A stretch of DNA of 64,000 nt, taken from Gliomastix tumulicola (Eukaryota; Ascomycota; Sordariomycetes; Hypocreales; Bionectriaceae). A model generated the notes under the pieces. That model did not search any database. It saw nothing but the letters and a program-made list of their open reading frames with translations, and was not told where the DNA came from. This document shows, piece by piece, positions 49,056-60,765 of this stretch (the first letter of the stretch is position 1; each line of letters begins with the position of its first letter). The position numbers and the translations under genes are program-made. The stretch covers positions 186,001 through 250,000 of the forward strand of contig BCHX01000009.1 of assembly GCA_001599755.1 (NCBI GenBank). The letters run 5' to 3'.

Positions 49056-51050
49056 ATGACCCCCTTCTCGCGGCTCGTGCTCCTTATCGCGGTCCTCACA
49101 GTCGGCGGTGTCGCAGCCGTCGATCTGAAGACATGCAGCACGAACATCGAGGCACGCCTCAAGAACAACAGCCTCGCCGGGGACGATTCCATCTTCCACC
49201 GCGACGCGAGCGGCAGCAGGTCCGAGCCCGGCCAGATCGCCCTCACGATCGAGGGCTGCGAGTCGACATGCCCGAAGCCCTTCTTCGACCTCTACGAGGA
49301 CATGTGGCCGCGTCTCCTGACGTGGCTCATCCCGGCGCTCCTCCTCGTCGGAAGCGTGCACATCCCGCGCGTCGGCAGCCTCAACCGCTTCTTCGTCGTG
49401 CTGCACTTCCTCGGCGACCCGATCGACTCGATGTGGTCGCTCGCGACCAAAGCAGAGGTCTGGAACCGCTTCTACCGCATCGCGCTGCGGCATACACCTC
49501 CCGGCCCCCAGAGGGAGACGCAGGCGCGCGCCATGTCCGCGATGCTGTCCGCGTTTGAGGAGCTGACGGGCGATATGGCCGATGTCGAGACGGAGCTGCA
49601 GGAGATCATGACGGAGAGCGGCGCACGGCTGTCGGCGGATGATCTGGACTACATATTGATGGAGACGGCGGACGAGCTGGTCGACAGTCGGTCCAACGAG
49701 GTCCTGCGCACTGGTCTCGTCATCATCAACTACCTCTGGGCCGTCCTGGCCGCTCTGATACCCGAGATCGGAGGCTCGCAGTCGAGTCAGCCCGGCGGAC
49801 GCATCGGCACGGCCATGTTCCTGTCGTGGCTCGTTACGACGGTCCTGCTGAGCAACACGCTCTCCGGCTTCACCTCCCGACGGACCTGTCTGCGCATCAT
49901 GGAGAGATACTACCGCGCCCTCAAGGGCCACAAGCGCGATGCGCACTTCTTCCCCAACAGTCCTCGTTTGCTCTCGCGCTCGAGCTGGATCTTCACAAGG
50001 AACACAGCCTTGGCTGCACGGGGTCTGACTTCTCCCGAGGACTTCATCGACTCGCAGCCCTGGAACGGCAGCGTGTACAGCTACCGCACCCGCAAGCGAC
50101 TCATCTCGAGCGGCTCCAAGGAGGACTGGTCGCCCGCGTGGCTTCTCCTCCTCGCCATGGCGCCTATTCTGATCGCCGCTGTCTGCGCTTTCGTCATCAT
50201 CTGGTTTACGCCGACCATCGGACTGGGATGCCGCACGCTCTGGGTCATTGGCTTGACCATTGGCTTGGTGGCGAGTCCTCTGTTGACGTGGACCATCTCC
50301 AAGATGGCAGGGGGCAAGTGGGCATGGTATCTGACCATCGCGAAGGACTCCGTCGTTGGCTTTGCTATTGTCGTCGTCATTGTTCTGTCGTCCATTGGCA
50401 TCTTCAACACCTGCTGGTGCTGGTAAGTCTTGATTATCCTCGAATGACTCGAGAAATATACTGACAAGTCACCTCGTTACAGGAGCGGTGTCTACTCCCG
50501 TGGACGAGCGAATGCCTTTATCGATCTTGACCCAACCGACGAGCGAAAATACAACCTCCACCACCTCTACCCAGCCATGGTGGGTGTGTGTCTCGGGCTA
50601 CAGCTGGTGGTCTACATCATGATGTACCGGATCATGCGCGTGGGCGGCCGTGTCTTCCGTCCAGACGAGGACGACAAGATGGACGCGTACCGCCGCATCC
50701 ACGGCCTAGGTTCATCGCCTGAGGGACAGAGGAGGGGCATGGCATCACGGGGGACCCCGCCTTCATGGCCACTCTCCAGCCTGGACCGCAGCAGGCACAA
50801 CAGCCAGGCCACGGACGACGGCGCTTTCCTCCTCCCAGGGCCGGCAATCAGTCTCCAGTCGGCTCCTGCTTACATGAGGCACTCCCCGCAGGTGCACGCA
50901 GAGTACCCGGCATCAGATGCCTCCTCATATCGGGGCGCCCAGAGCAATACCGAGTTTGGATACGGCGCATCGCCAGAATGGCGGGGACCAGATCAGCCGC
51001 TCCTGGGGTCTTCGGCACTGCCTTTGCCCGGGCCTCGCGGCTCATTGTGA
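49056..51050 (+). CDS. Multi-pass membrane protein of unknown function, 644 aa
   Basis: Two exons, 49,056-50,422 and 50,483-51,050, with a 60-bp intron (GTAAGT to TTACAG), encode 644 residues. A signal peptide (about 1-21, LVLLIAVLTVGGVAAVDL) leads a short Cys-containing outer segment. About seven hydrophobic segments follow: near 88-105 (LLTWLIPALLLVGSV), 222-240, 255-275, and four from about 360 to 455 and in exon 2 (VGVCLGLQLVVYIMMYRIM). The C-terminal 130 residues are polar, Ser/Pro-rich and probably cytosolic. I do not recognise the family; similar-looking fungal proteins are unassigned. The upstream in-frame GTG at 49,047 was rejected in favour of ATG 49,056. Confidence 0.85.
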
Positions 51051-51729
51051 TTATGTATACGAATACTTGTAGCGATACCTACTTTTGTTAATACTATTAG
51101 ACCTGGACATTTGCCAGACAACTGATGATTCCAAGCCCCTCCCCATCCCATGCAGTTCGGCAGTTCAGCCTTCGTGCCCTCCATACCACTCGGCAGATGA
51201 TCAGACAGCACAACGCCCAGCCTAAACTGTCCTGCTTGGCGCAGGTCGGAGGAACGTCTACCGAGCAAACAGGATCACGACATACGCATGATACCCCTCT
51301 GCTGACTGCCGTTTAAGTTGAACTAACGGCAGGTAAGCATATTTGCCGCCCCATTCAGTTTATTATAAGCTTATTCTGCCTCAATATAATGAGCCGATGC
51401 GCTGTAACCCCTTGTCTGACCATCCGGGGATACTCTGTGGTCGTAATGTGACTCTCTCCCCACAAACAGAAGTACGCTTCGCTTACCCCGGATTCTGCTG
51501 TTCTGCCGAGATGTCTGAATTTGGGACATGTGAGCTCGTGTGTTTATCCATCCAACCCCTTGCAGCAGCATTGCTTCGGGTGATTAGTTCCTTTGTTCCT
51601 CGTGGCTGATACGGTACCTGTCGTTTACTGGAGCCTAGACATGTATAATATCCAGCCATCCCCCATTATCCTGTCAAGAACAAGCAATGGATTTGTCGAG
51701 CGTGCACTATCACCATACAAACCGACATC
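51051..51729. other. Intergenic region
   Basis: 679 bp upstream of the GMC oxidoreductase. No gene seen. A TATA-like TATAATA lies near 51,643, about 85 bp upstream of the ATG. Confidence 0.5.
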
Positions 51730-53986
51730 ATGCGTTCGCTCTATCTCGCAGCTGGTCTCTTATACGGCTTCACGTGCGACGTGGGCGCCCTTCCTGCCCA
51801 CGCCCAGGACGCCACTGTTCTCAAACGGCAGACGGATGTCCTCGACGAATATGATTTCATCGTCGTGGGCGCCGGCACGGCTGGCCTCACTGTCGCCGAC
51901 AGGCTGAGTGAGAGTGGAGAGTGTACGTATCGGTCTACACCAAGAACTCATCATCCTGTGCCGCCGCTGAGTCTTGACTGATCGATCTCTAGACTCCGTC
52001 CTCGTCATCGAGTACGGCTATCTCGACTACTCCCACTCCATCGAAGCCGTCGTAGGCCCCGACCGCGAGTCCGGCCCTCCAGATGAGTACCCTGGTGCCA
52101 CGCGCATGTACAATCTCACTTCCGTCCCGCAGCCCGGCCTCGGCGGCGGCATACGCCCCCTCGCAGCTGGATCAGTCGTTGGTGGAAGCTCTGCTGTCAA
52201 CGGCCAGTTCTTCATGAGGGGCTCGGCCGAGGACTACGATGCCTGGGTCTGGGCCGCGGGCGAGCAGCATCAGGAAGAATTTGCCGCGGAATGGGGCTGG
52301 GACAACATGCTGCCGTACTTCAAGAAGAGTGTCACGTTTGAGCCGCCCACCGACGAGATGGTGGAGGCCTACAATATCACCTATGATGTGGAGGCTGCGT
52401 ATGGCGGAACGACACCCATATATTCTAGCTACCGCCCATTTCACTGGCCTGCTACAAGTAAGTCACATCGAGCGATCCTGGATCCATCTTGTTGACGATA
52501 TGACATAGTTGCCATGTGGAATGCTTTCAAGAAGATCCCGGGCTTCAGGTTCCCCAAGGAGGGAGCAAGCGGCGACGCGTCCGGCGTGTTCTGGGCCCCA
52601 AACTCGAGACATCCAGTCACCCAGAGAAGATCGTTCTCCAGGACGGGCCATCACGACAATGATGATGGCCCCTCGGGCAGGGAGAACTTCCACCTGCTTG
52701 CCGGTCACAGGGTAACCCAGGTTATTCTCTCGGCCTCTGAGGATGGCGATGTCTGGGCGGCAGACGGCGTACGCTACACGCCGAGAGACGGGGACATGCC
52801 CGAGACAGCTTGGGAAGTCCGTGCCAGGCGTGAAGTTATCGTTTCTGCCGGGAGCGCCCATACGCCTCAGGTCCTGCAGAGGAGCGGTGTTGGTCCCAAG
52901 CATATCCTTGAAGCGGCGGGGGCTGCCGTGAAGGTTGAGCTCCCCGGCGTGGGCGAGAACTTCCAGGATCATATGAACTTTGCCATTTCTTACGCTTGTG
53001 AGTTCCTCGAACGCTTGGGTCGGTCTGTCCACTGACCATTTACCACACAGTCGGCAAGTCCATCCAGCCAAACAGCACTACCCTGCTCCGGGATCCCGAA
53101 TACGCAGCACAGGCCCTGGACTTGTGGGAAGCAAACAAGACTGGTGAGACGCCGACCATGATTCGGGTTTGGTACGAAACTCTAACGGCTGACAAGGACC
53201 GCACACCACCTTCGTCAACAGCGTCGCGTTCCTGCCGCTCAACTTCTTCTCCGACAGGACCGACGAGATCGTGGAGAGCCTACTCGGACAGGAGCCCGAC
53301 GATTACCTCGTTGAGGGAACTGACCCGACGGTCGTTGCAGGCTACGTTTCCCAGAAACAGGCTCTAGCACGGCAGTTCCAGTCGGATGCCTCAACAGTTC
53401 TCGAGGTACCTTTCTCCGGCGGATCATCCTTCAGCATCGTGCTCTGCAAATGTCTTAGTCGAGGAACCATTCACATCTCCCCCGATGATGACGGGGTCGA
53501 TCCTACGGGGAGAGGCGACGTCGAGCCTCTCGTTGACTACCGCTCGTTTTCCAATCCGCTCGACTTGGATCTGGTAGTCGAGCTCCTGAAAGGCACACGG
53601 CAATTCATGAGCTCCGATGCCATGATCGAGGCGTTCGGTCCCGTGGAGACCAGCCCCGGCGCGAACATGACAGACGAAGAAGAACTAAAGGCATGGATCG
53701 CGAGTCGTATCAGCCCGAGCACGGGACACCCGATCGGTACGGCAGCGCTTGCTCCACGAGAGCTCGGTGGCGTCGTTGGCCCTGGTCTGACAGTCTACGG
53801 CACCGCGAAGCTGAGTGTAGCGGACAACTCGATCATGCCACTCATTCCAAGCACTCATACCAGTTCCACTGCGTACGCCATTGGCGAGAAGGCAAGTAAT
53901 CTGAATCAGCTGTCCCTGAGAGCGTGTCACTAACAATCGGGCAGGCGGCGGACCTGATTCTTAGGCGAGCACAGGCAGATATCTAA
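51730..53986 (+). CDS. Secreted GMC oxidoreductase (FAD), 658 aa, six exons
   Basis: Exons 51,730-51,922, 51,993-52,457, 52,509-52,997, 53,051-53,143, 53,197-53,891 and 53,945-53,986 join in frame to 658 residues. A signal peptide (1-20) is followed by the FAD-binding VVGAGTAG (Gly47, Gly49, Gly52), the GMC signature region VVGGSSAVNGQFF and the second signature GSAHTPQVLQRSGVG. The catalytic pair is His591 (GHPIGTAAL) and His634 (STHTSSTAYAIGEKAAD), 43 residues apart as in glucose oxidase. The family oxidises alcohols, sugars or aryl alcohols, giving H2O2 or feeding lignocellulose-active enzymes; the substrate is not readable here. The last intron has a GC donor (AAG|GCAAGT). The 3' end lies only 65 bp from the convergent kinase. 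Confidence 0.9.
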
Positions 53987-54051
53987 GTGAATCCACGGCT
54001 TTGTATGCCCACTCTAGCTTTAGTTGTTGCCTAGCGAATCATACATGTATT

Positions 54052-56521
54052 TTATACAGCCTCATCATCAGCCGGTTTCACAAACCACCTCATAGCGGTT
54101 GCGACCCATTTCCGCAGACTTTCTCTCAGCCTGCTGATGAAAACCAGCGTCCGCACAGCCAACCTCCAAGAATTGGCATCACCTCTCCTCCTCGTCTGCC
54201 GTCCGTCATGTCCTGGGCCCGGCGGCAACAGGAGAGGCGTCGTCGAATCCGCCAGCCCATTCATCTGTCCCGGCAGAATCTCAAAGCTGCCTCCCTCGCT
54301 TCCCGACGGGTAGTCGGAGTAGTAACTAGTGCTAAAGGAGGCGCCCCCAGCCGACGACTCTCGGCTGTAGGAGGAGAACGTGCTGCCCTGCGGCCTTGGT
54401 ATTTGCAGTGTGAGGTTGGGGAGGTTGGTTTCGTTGCTCTCGTCGCCGGGATGCTTCGGCGGTACGTCGAGGGCTGTAGTAGGTGTCTCGGACATTTCGG
54501 TCGGATCAGCGTCTGCCGGCGCTAACAGTAGGTGTTCCAACAGTTCTTCGTCTGCGGCTGCTCCGGAGTTGGCGTCTGTGGTGGAACTCAGCCCTGTGCC
54601 CGACGTTGTGCTTGTCGGGGTATTGTTGAGGCACTGCAGGCGGAAAGGTAAGGGTTAGCCTTTGGGTCGTGTCGAGGGTGCTAAGAGGAGAACAAAAAGA
54701 ATAAAGAAGTCTTACACTTTCAGTAAATACAGGTGGGAAGGAATCGTCTCTTTCCCCTACCGGGTCACCGATAAAGCAGGTATCAGGATTGTCAAGGCAG
54801 TACTTGGAGATAGCGTCTAGTTCTGCGCACACCATGTCGATTGTGGCACGTTTGCTGTGCTCTGCCACGAGCATGAAACGCTCAATGAGCGTAAGAAATC
54901 GGTGAATGGGCGGCGAGGCGTTCTCGTGGCTGTGCAGGTACTTGATCCACTATCATAGAACAGGTCAGCGATCGGGTCCCTCCCCATTGGACCGCCTTGT
55001 TTGCCTCGGCTGACTCACCTGTGTGACTGATTTCTTGACCTGGGGGGCCGAACTATTGGGGACGAGGCTGAAAAACTTGTTCTCCTGATAGCCGTAGATT
55101 TTGTCATCGTCATGCCATCTGACCAAGTCAAACGTTTGCAGAAGCTTCCCCGTTCCGCTTTCCTCGAACGAGTTCCCATAAACGGCTTGATCTCCCAGGA
55201 GGTACCAGGTCAAGAACTCCAGAAAGACACACCCCAGTGTCCAAATGTCATATGACTGGTTCACCTTGGTACGGTGACTCAAGTTGAGCTCTGGCGGCCG
55301 GTACTTTGGTGAATGGGCCATGCCACGCGCGAGCGACAGTCCCAGGGAGCTCTCCCCGTGGAACCGCATGAGCGTGAAGTCGGCGATGACCAACCGGAAC
55401 CTCTCGGGCTCGGGCTGCTCAAAGCACAGGATGTTCTCTGGCTTGATGTCCCCGTGGCGTCCTCGGTTCTGGTTCCGCTTATGGCCTGACCCTCCATACC
55501 GCAGCAGCCAGCTGTCATGCCGGTGGATCTTCTGCAGGCCTCGGCTCACGCCATAGCATTGCTGGCTGAGCCAGGTCAGATCGTTGGGGCCTCCTCTGTT
55601 GACGGTGTGGGTTTTCCAAAGCTCCTTGAGATTACTCTCAGCCAGCTGGAAAATCATGAAGTACCTGTCCCCAATCTGATACGACAGCAGGAGCCGGATG
55701 AGATGAGGGTGGCCTTTGTTGGGGCCGCTGAACCTCTTCAAGGCCCGCTTCTCACTTTTGAACGTCTTGAAGTCATCCTCGTCCTCGTTCGAGGACGAGA
55801 ACTCCTTGATGGCAAAGTGAGGGCCGTAATACTGGGACGCCTCCCAAAACTGATGATCGGGATGGATCGAGGTTCGCCAGATGTCTCCGTCCTTGCCTCT
55901 GCCGATCCGGGTCTGGGGCTCCATGAAGGGCATGCGGGTGTTGGGCGGGAGGATGTAGTGCCTCATCTTGTCCGAGCTGAAGTTGAAGAACGGGGCGAGC
56001 ACGGCATGCTGCTGGCTGTGGAAGTCGATCTGATCTTTCCGCTTCCACGACGCGAAGATGGGGTGGTTACTCGGCAGAGGGAGGGAGTCATCATATACGC
56101 CCGCTTCCACGAACGTCTTGATCAGATGCACGCCCTCGATGAGGATGAGGGTGGCCAGAATCTGCTTCCGCCGTGACCTGAAGCTCGTGCCGTGGATATC
56201 CTTGACTTCAGGGGTCGGACCAGACTCATGCCGGAAGGCTTCTCGGAGTAGGTCCTCGGTGAACTCCTCAGACAAGATGTAGTCGAGGTCGCTTAGCGCG
56301 AGGAACTTCTGCTCGATCTTGATAGCAGATGACCTCGGATACAGGCTGTCCGTCAGGATGTCGTACGCTGCCGTCACCCACTTCCCTGACCGCTGGATGT
56401 CACCGGGTACGTGGATGCGCACATCGCGCCGCTCCAGCTGCTCCCGGTCAGAGTACCCCAGGTGCGTGATGTGGCATGTCTTGTCGCGTCGGAGGCTGTT
56501 CGGGCCGGGGGGGCTCGTCAT
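54052..56521 (-). CDS. Atypical protein kinase, 772 aa, with fungal N-terminal extension
   Basis: Three exons, 56,521-55,019, 54,949-54,716 and 54,633-54,052, encode 772 residues. Residues 1-200 are an N-terminal domain shared with the other kinase at 58.8 kb. The kinase domain has a glycine loop IGRGKDGDIW (206-215), Lys239 in FAIKEF, catalytic loop HGDIKPEN (356-363, HGD instead of HRD) and DFT (381-383) instead of DFG, then YRPPEL. The C-terminal 260 residues are Ser/Thr/Pro-rich with a Trp/Arg stretch near the end. The Asp residues remain, so it may still be active. Fungal kinases of this type are often clustered with HET and STAND genes, but no function is proven. It is divergent from a related kinase and tail-to-tail with the GMC gene. 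Confidence 0.88.
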
Positions 56522-57557
56522 GGATGAGGTGTGTTGGCGCCTCCGTTGCGCGCTGACAAATGCTCGTGTGACTGCGATGAAGAGGCGATGACCCTCGGAG
56601 TCGCGATGATGTTCTGGGGTCCCACCGGCGGCATTGAAGGAGCTTTAGAACAGACGAGTCCAGGGCATGGCCAGGGTGAAATACCACCAGAGGCTGAGTG
56701 CCGTGGCGCTCGTTTTTAGCGAGCTGAGACGGAAAAGGGACACTAAACATGCCTTGCATCCTTCAGCCGCAGGAGGTCCTCCACAGGCAGACTAGGGCCC
56801 TCCAGGGGCCTGTACTGAAATTAGTCACTGCGATGCAAATGATCGAGATTCCTCCACAGCGTCCCGTTCAGCCAAGGCAGTGATGCGCACGGGTTCATCG
56901 CGCAGGTTCCAGTGCTCATTGGATGCTGAAGGCTGATCATGAACGCTGATGGCAGAATGGCCGGCTAATAGAAAAGGGGGCAGGCTCTCTTCCCCCGTAC
57001 CCCTGCCACGGTTTCAAATCTCGGCATCTGTCCAGGCGGAAATGGTCAGAAACGGGTCACGGGGCCAAAGCCACATCCATGACCAATGTCACTAGCAGGA
57101 CGGACTGAATGTGCCAGAAGGTCAGCTTGTAAGCACAATCTTGGCCACGATGGCCGTCCCAAAGCGACACAACCACAACCAGCACTTTCCTCAGGCTTCC
57201 CTCGGCAACCTCGAGCAGTGCCTTGAGTCGCGAGCGCGCCTCGACCGGTCCGAGATGGTGTGCAGGGGGGGGCCTAGTCTCAGTCTTACCCCATGTAACC
57301 GCAAATAGAATCATCACACCTGGCGTGACCACTCGCTGCTACGCCACCCTTCACAATGCCCCCACACTCCAACTGACACGACAAATAGAATCATTGGTCT
57401 AGAGGCCTTGGTCAGGCTTTCGCCACTAACGCCGTCGGGGCTGTGGGTGCCTCGACGCCTTAAACCGCCTGAAGGTCATAAGGCCCGTGGTTCGCATTTT
57501 CTGCCTCCCCCCGTTCCCCCGTTCTTCTGCTGACAGCCAGCCCATATTTCTATTTCA
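56522..57557. other. Intergenic region, left part of the kinase-kinase spacer
   Basis: 1.04 kb between the left kinase start and the small 98-residue gene. Frames on either strand (for example 57,057-57,332 minus) have no recognisable domain. No gene supported. Confidence 0.5.
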
Positions 57558-57921
57558 ATGATGCCGCCCGACTTCTTCGAAAGCTCCTTTCCGATGCACA
57601 ATAATACTTCAGCACAGGCTTCTTCTACCCGGCCGATACGTTCCCCGTCGTCGACAAGTATGAATATCATCGAGCGAAGAATATCCTGCGACTTCATCAG
57701 GAATCCGCAGAACCTCCTCAAGACGCTGCAGATTGTGTGTCGGAAGAACGGGCTTCTGGTGGAGAGTCTGGAGATGCGCAACGACGAGTACATCATCCGG
57801 GCGCGACGGTCGCCCACGCCCAGCGAGCTACACCCTGAAATAGCGACGTAAGTGCTCTTTCGTGACGGAAATGCTGCCTCTCGGTGCCATGCTAACGTTG
57901 GAATTCCCCTCCAGACCTTGA
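57558..57921 (+). CDS. Small unknown protein, 98 aa, between two kinases
   Basis: Exon 57,558-57,847 and a 7-nt last exon 57,915-57,921 are joined by a 67-bp intron with good signals (GTAAGT, branch CTAAC, CTCCAG). The product has 98 residues ending EIATP. The first 35 residues are Ser/Pro-rich and disordered. The rest (MNIIERRISCDFI, RNPQNLLKTLQIVCRKN, EMRNDEYIIRARR) looks like a small alpha/beta domain, faintly like the KA1 fold at the end of some kinases, though this is only a pattern impression. With its position between the two kinases, a partner role is possible. If unspliced the protein would end one codon earlier in effect, so the intron changes little. Confidence 0.55.
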
Positions 57922-58778
57922 CAACACATTTGACGGAAACGACGTAATGACAATCACACACTCGCGGCGACGAGCAACACACACACACATACTTCTAGAG
58001 GCGGCCTGTATCTGCCATCGCGATACTACAGGCAGGCCGTTTTGGCAACAATCTTCACGTTCTGGTGCGATGGAATAATGGCGGGTGCTGCTGCTGACCT
58101 GCTGAGGGCCAGCAAGACGCCAGCCATCAGGGGCTATTGAATGCGACCGCAGACTATACGTTAATAGATATCGCGATACTATTGAGCAAGCGTGACGAAC
58201 GAAGAAGAGAGAGAAGCATCGCGACAGACACAGCCCCGACACGATCGGTTATCCCGGCAGGCCCTCTGAAGCTGCCTGACAGCACACGACAGTGTCCGCC
58301 AGCCACTCCATCGGCACGGCTTATCGTCACCGATAGCTCCGTAGAGACAAGATCGGCTCCGGAGTCCAGTGCAGTGCAGTGCAGTGCAGTGGCAGGGCAC
58401 AGACAGCACAGCGTGTGTGCACTGCCCCCTCCACTCCCCTTCTGTTTTCGTAGCGGTCCATTTGTTGGTCAGCAGGGGAGAATCCCAGCGCTAGTTCAGG
58501 CAACGACCTGCTCAGCTTCGCTCCACTATGGCCAATATTCAAGGGGTTCATTGGCTGCGGCTGACTCATGGCGCTTTGCCTTGCATGAAGCTGAGGTTGT
58601 AATGGCAACCCATCCTCCGTAGTGGAATTGCAGACCCCGTTCTGATATCACCTTCCTTTCCCCTCATGCCCGCCCCTTCGTAGATGCACATCCTGTGACT
58701 AATTAAACTGTTCCCTCTATCGCCGTGCCACGTGGTAGCAGACCGAGAGCCACGCTCAACATCGTAATTGCACACGGA
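57922..58778. other. Intergenic region, right part of the kinase-kinase spacer
   Basis: 857 bp upstream of the right kinase. It contains a fivefold CAGTG repeat (58,367-58,391). No gene seen; overlapping frames on both strands have no protein character. Confidence 0.5.
58367..58391. repeat. CAGTG pentanucleotide microsatellite
   Basis: Five perfect CAGTG units in the promoter side of the right kinase gene. Confidence 0.85.
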
Positions 58779-60527
58779 ATGGCGAAGGGCTGCCTACCAC
58801 AGTTTCTGCGCCGGAAGCCCGACAACAAGCAGAAGCTGCTCGAAGGCCCTGTAGTGAACTACGATGCGATATACGAGAAATGCTGCAACCGGAACAGCTC
58901 GGGAGACCTGTTCCAGCTGTTTCTTCCCGAAGGCGCCATTACGAGTCTGGTGACGGAAGCGCAGGTCGTGTCAACGCTCCGACAGAATGCTGCCGTCGGG
59001 CGGTCTAAGGATGTCAATGCGCTGGCGGGCTACTTCGTGAAGAAGGCGAGCAAGACATTCCTGACGATGGTGTACTCTGGCACGTCGCAGTATGCCTGGC
59101 TGCTTCATGAAGCCAACTTCACAGACGACAGCCTGCCCGTGACGAAACACACGTCCGAGGCCGCAGGCGGGAACAAACTCTGGTTAGAACCTTTCCCGAG
59201 ACCTGGAGATGGAGAGGAACCTCAGGGCCTGGCGGCCATGACTCGCCACTTCTCCGAGACCTGGTCCAAGAAGGAATGCAACGACTTCTACCAGCACCAG
59301 TGGATGTTCAGGGCTCCCGTCTTCAGGGCCGATGCATTCGAGTACACCCTGGAGCCAGATGTTCCGTTACCCTACGTTCCATCGTATCGATTCTCTGAAC
59401 CTGGCGCTGGGCATTTCAGCACGGTGCAGAAGGTCGGCCTGCTGAACGATCATCACGATCTTCATGGTCAGCTTGGCGTAAGTGTGCTTGCTATACTATT
59501 GAATGTCCATCGCTTACATGACCGAATGGTGCAGATAATACCGTCCGAGAAGCACGTGGACGTAGCTCTGAAGATCCTGACCATCCAAGGTTCCGCAACG
59601 ACCACAGACATCGAGAAATTCTACGACAAGGAGAAGAACACGCTCAAAATGATGAGGGACCTGAACCATCCCCATCTCATCAGAGCGGTGGCGGCGTACC
59701 AGAGAGGCTACTCCAGGTGCTTCATCTTTCCCTGGGCCGAGGGCGGGGATCTCCGTGGACTCTGGAGGAAAGACGCAACGAGACTGGACCGCGATCTCAT
59801 TCTCTGGGCGTTGGGCCAGATGAAAGGCATCACGAGCGGCGTTCTCGAACTACACCGGCAGAAGATGCGCCACGGGGACCTCAAGCCGGAGAACATCCTC
59901 CGCTTCTTATCCAGCCGTGCCCCGGACGACCTGGGAACGCTGGTCGTTGCCGATGTCGGCCTGACAAAGTTCCACCCGGAGTACACGCGAGAGAGAAACA
60001 TAGCGACCACGACAAGGCACGGCAGCAGGATGTACGAGCCGCCGGATGTTCTGACGACCAATCCCACGTCTCGCAGATATGACGTCTGGTCTCTCGGCTG
60101 TGTGTTCCTCGAGTTTGTCATCTGGCTCCTCTACGGCTACGGCGGACCGTCGGGACTCCGAGCACTCCACGAAGAGCTGGTGAGGGACGCAAACATCGAC
60201 AGATTCTGGAAGAATGACCCGGTCACGGGCCTCCAGGTGCATCCCGTGGTGTTGGACTGGATCGAAAACAAGCTGCTGAAAGAGATCCCGGCCGGATGCC
60301 CGCTTCGCCATCTCGTTAGCTACATTGGCAGCAAGCTTCTGCTACAGGTCAACGAACGACCGTATTCCAAAGATGTGCTCAGCGAGATCAAAGAGACGGA
60401 GAGAAATTGGACGGCGCACGATTTCGATTCGTGTTGCTCCCGCTTTGCGCAGGAAAGAAACCGTCGCTTAGCCTCTGAGGGTCTTATCGACGATCCGGCA
60501 GTGCACCTTTCCAAGCAGGTATGTTGA
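58779..60527 (+). CDS. Atypical protein kinase, 563 aa, paralogue of the divergent kinase
   Basis: Exons 58,779-59,477 and 59,535-60,527 encode 563 residues. The ATG at 58,779 is the first in this exon after an upstream TAA. The N-terminal 200 residues align by eye with the other kinase: DDSLP at 116-120 versus 144-148, and LEPDVPLPYV versus LPPNTRMPFM just before the kinase domain. Kinase landmarks are the glycine loop EPGAGHFSTVQKV (207-219), Lys246 in VALKIL, HGDLKPEN (346-353) and DVG (373-375) replacing DFG, then YEPPDV. The 57-bp intron lies between beta2 and beta3; it is a multiple of three without a stop, so retention would insert 19 residues there. The end at TGA 60,527 is right after CAG|GTATGT, so a further 3' exon is possible. 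Confidence 0.85.
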   Translation: MAKGCLPQFLRRKPDNKQKLLEGPVVNYDAIYEKCCNRNSSGDLFQLFLPEGAITSLVTEAQVVSTLRQNAAVGRSKDVNALAGYFVKKASKTFLTMVYSGTSQYAWLLHEANFTDDSLPVTKHTSEAAGGNKLWLEPFPRPGDGEEPQGLAAMTRHFSETWSKKECNDFYQHQWMFRAPVFRADAFEYTLEPDVPLPYVPSYRFSEPGAGHFSTVQKVGLLNDHHDLHGQLGVSVLAILLNVHRLHDRMVQIIPSEKHVDVALKILTIQGSATTTDIEKFYDKEKNTLKMMRDLNHPHLIRAVAAYQRGYSRCFIFPWAEGGDLRGLWRKDATRLDRDLILWALGQMKGITSGVLELHRQKMRHGDLKPENILRFLSSRAPDDLGTLVVADVGLTKFHPEYTRERNIATTTRHGSRMYEPPDVLTTNPTSRRYDVWSLGCVFLEFVIWLLYGYGGPSGLRALHEELVRDANIDRFWKNDPVTGLQVHPVVLDWIENKLLKEIPAGCPLRHLVSYIGSKLLLQVNERPYSKDVLSEIKETERNWTAHDFDSCCSRFAQERNRRLASEGLIDDPAVHLSKQVC

Positions 60528-60765
60528 AAGCCGTTTTAAAGTCCAACTTTATGAAGCCGCCACTGAAACATGTATCTAGTATGTAAGTAGTAGTGAATCT
60601 TCGTCCAGCAAACCTAGGTCATAGACTAATCTGTTGTCTCGTTGCACTACTCCGTGTAAAGAATGTGAGCGCCTCTAATCCCTAACTACTAACTTTGCGG
60701 TCTTGACTTAACATTCTATAGCCCGTAAGTTTGACGCGAAACACTTCCAAGCTTGTATCGAATGA

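Noticed and set aside
55517..56176. 219-codon plus-strand frame opposite the left kinase
   Set aside because: Antisense shadow of the kinase exon, which has all kinase motifs in order.
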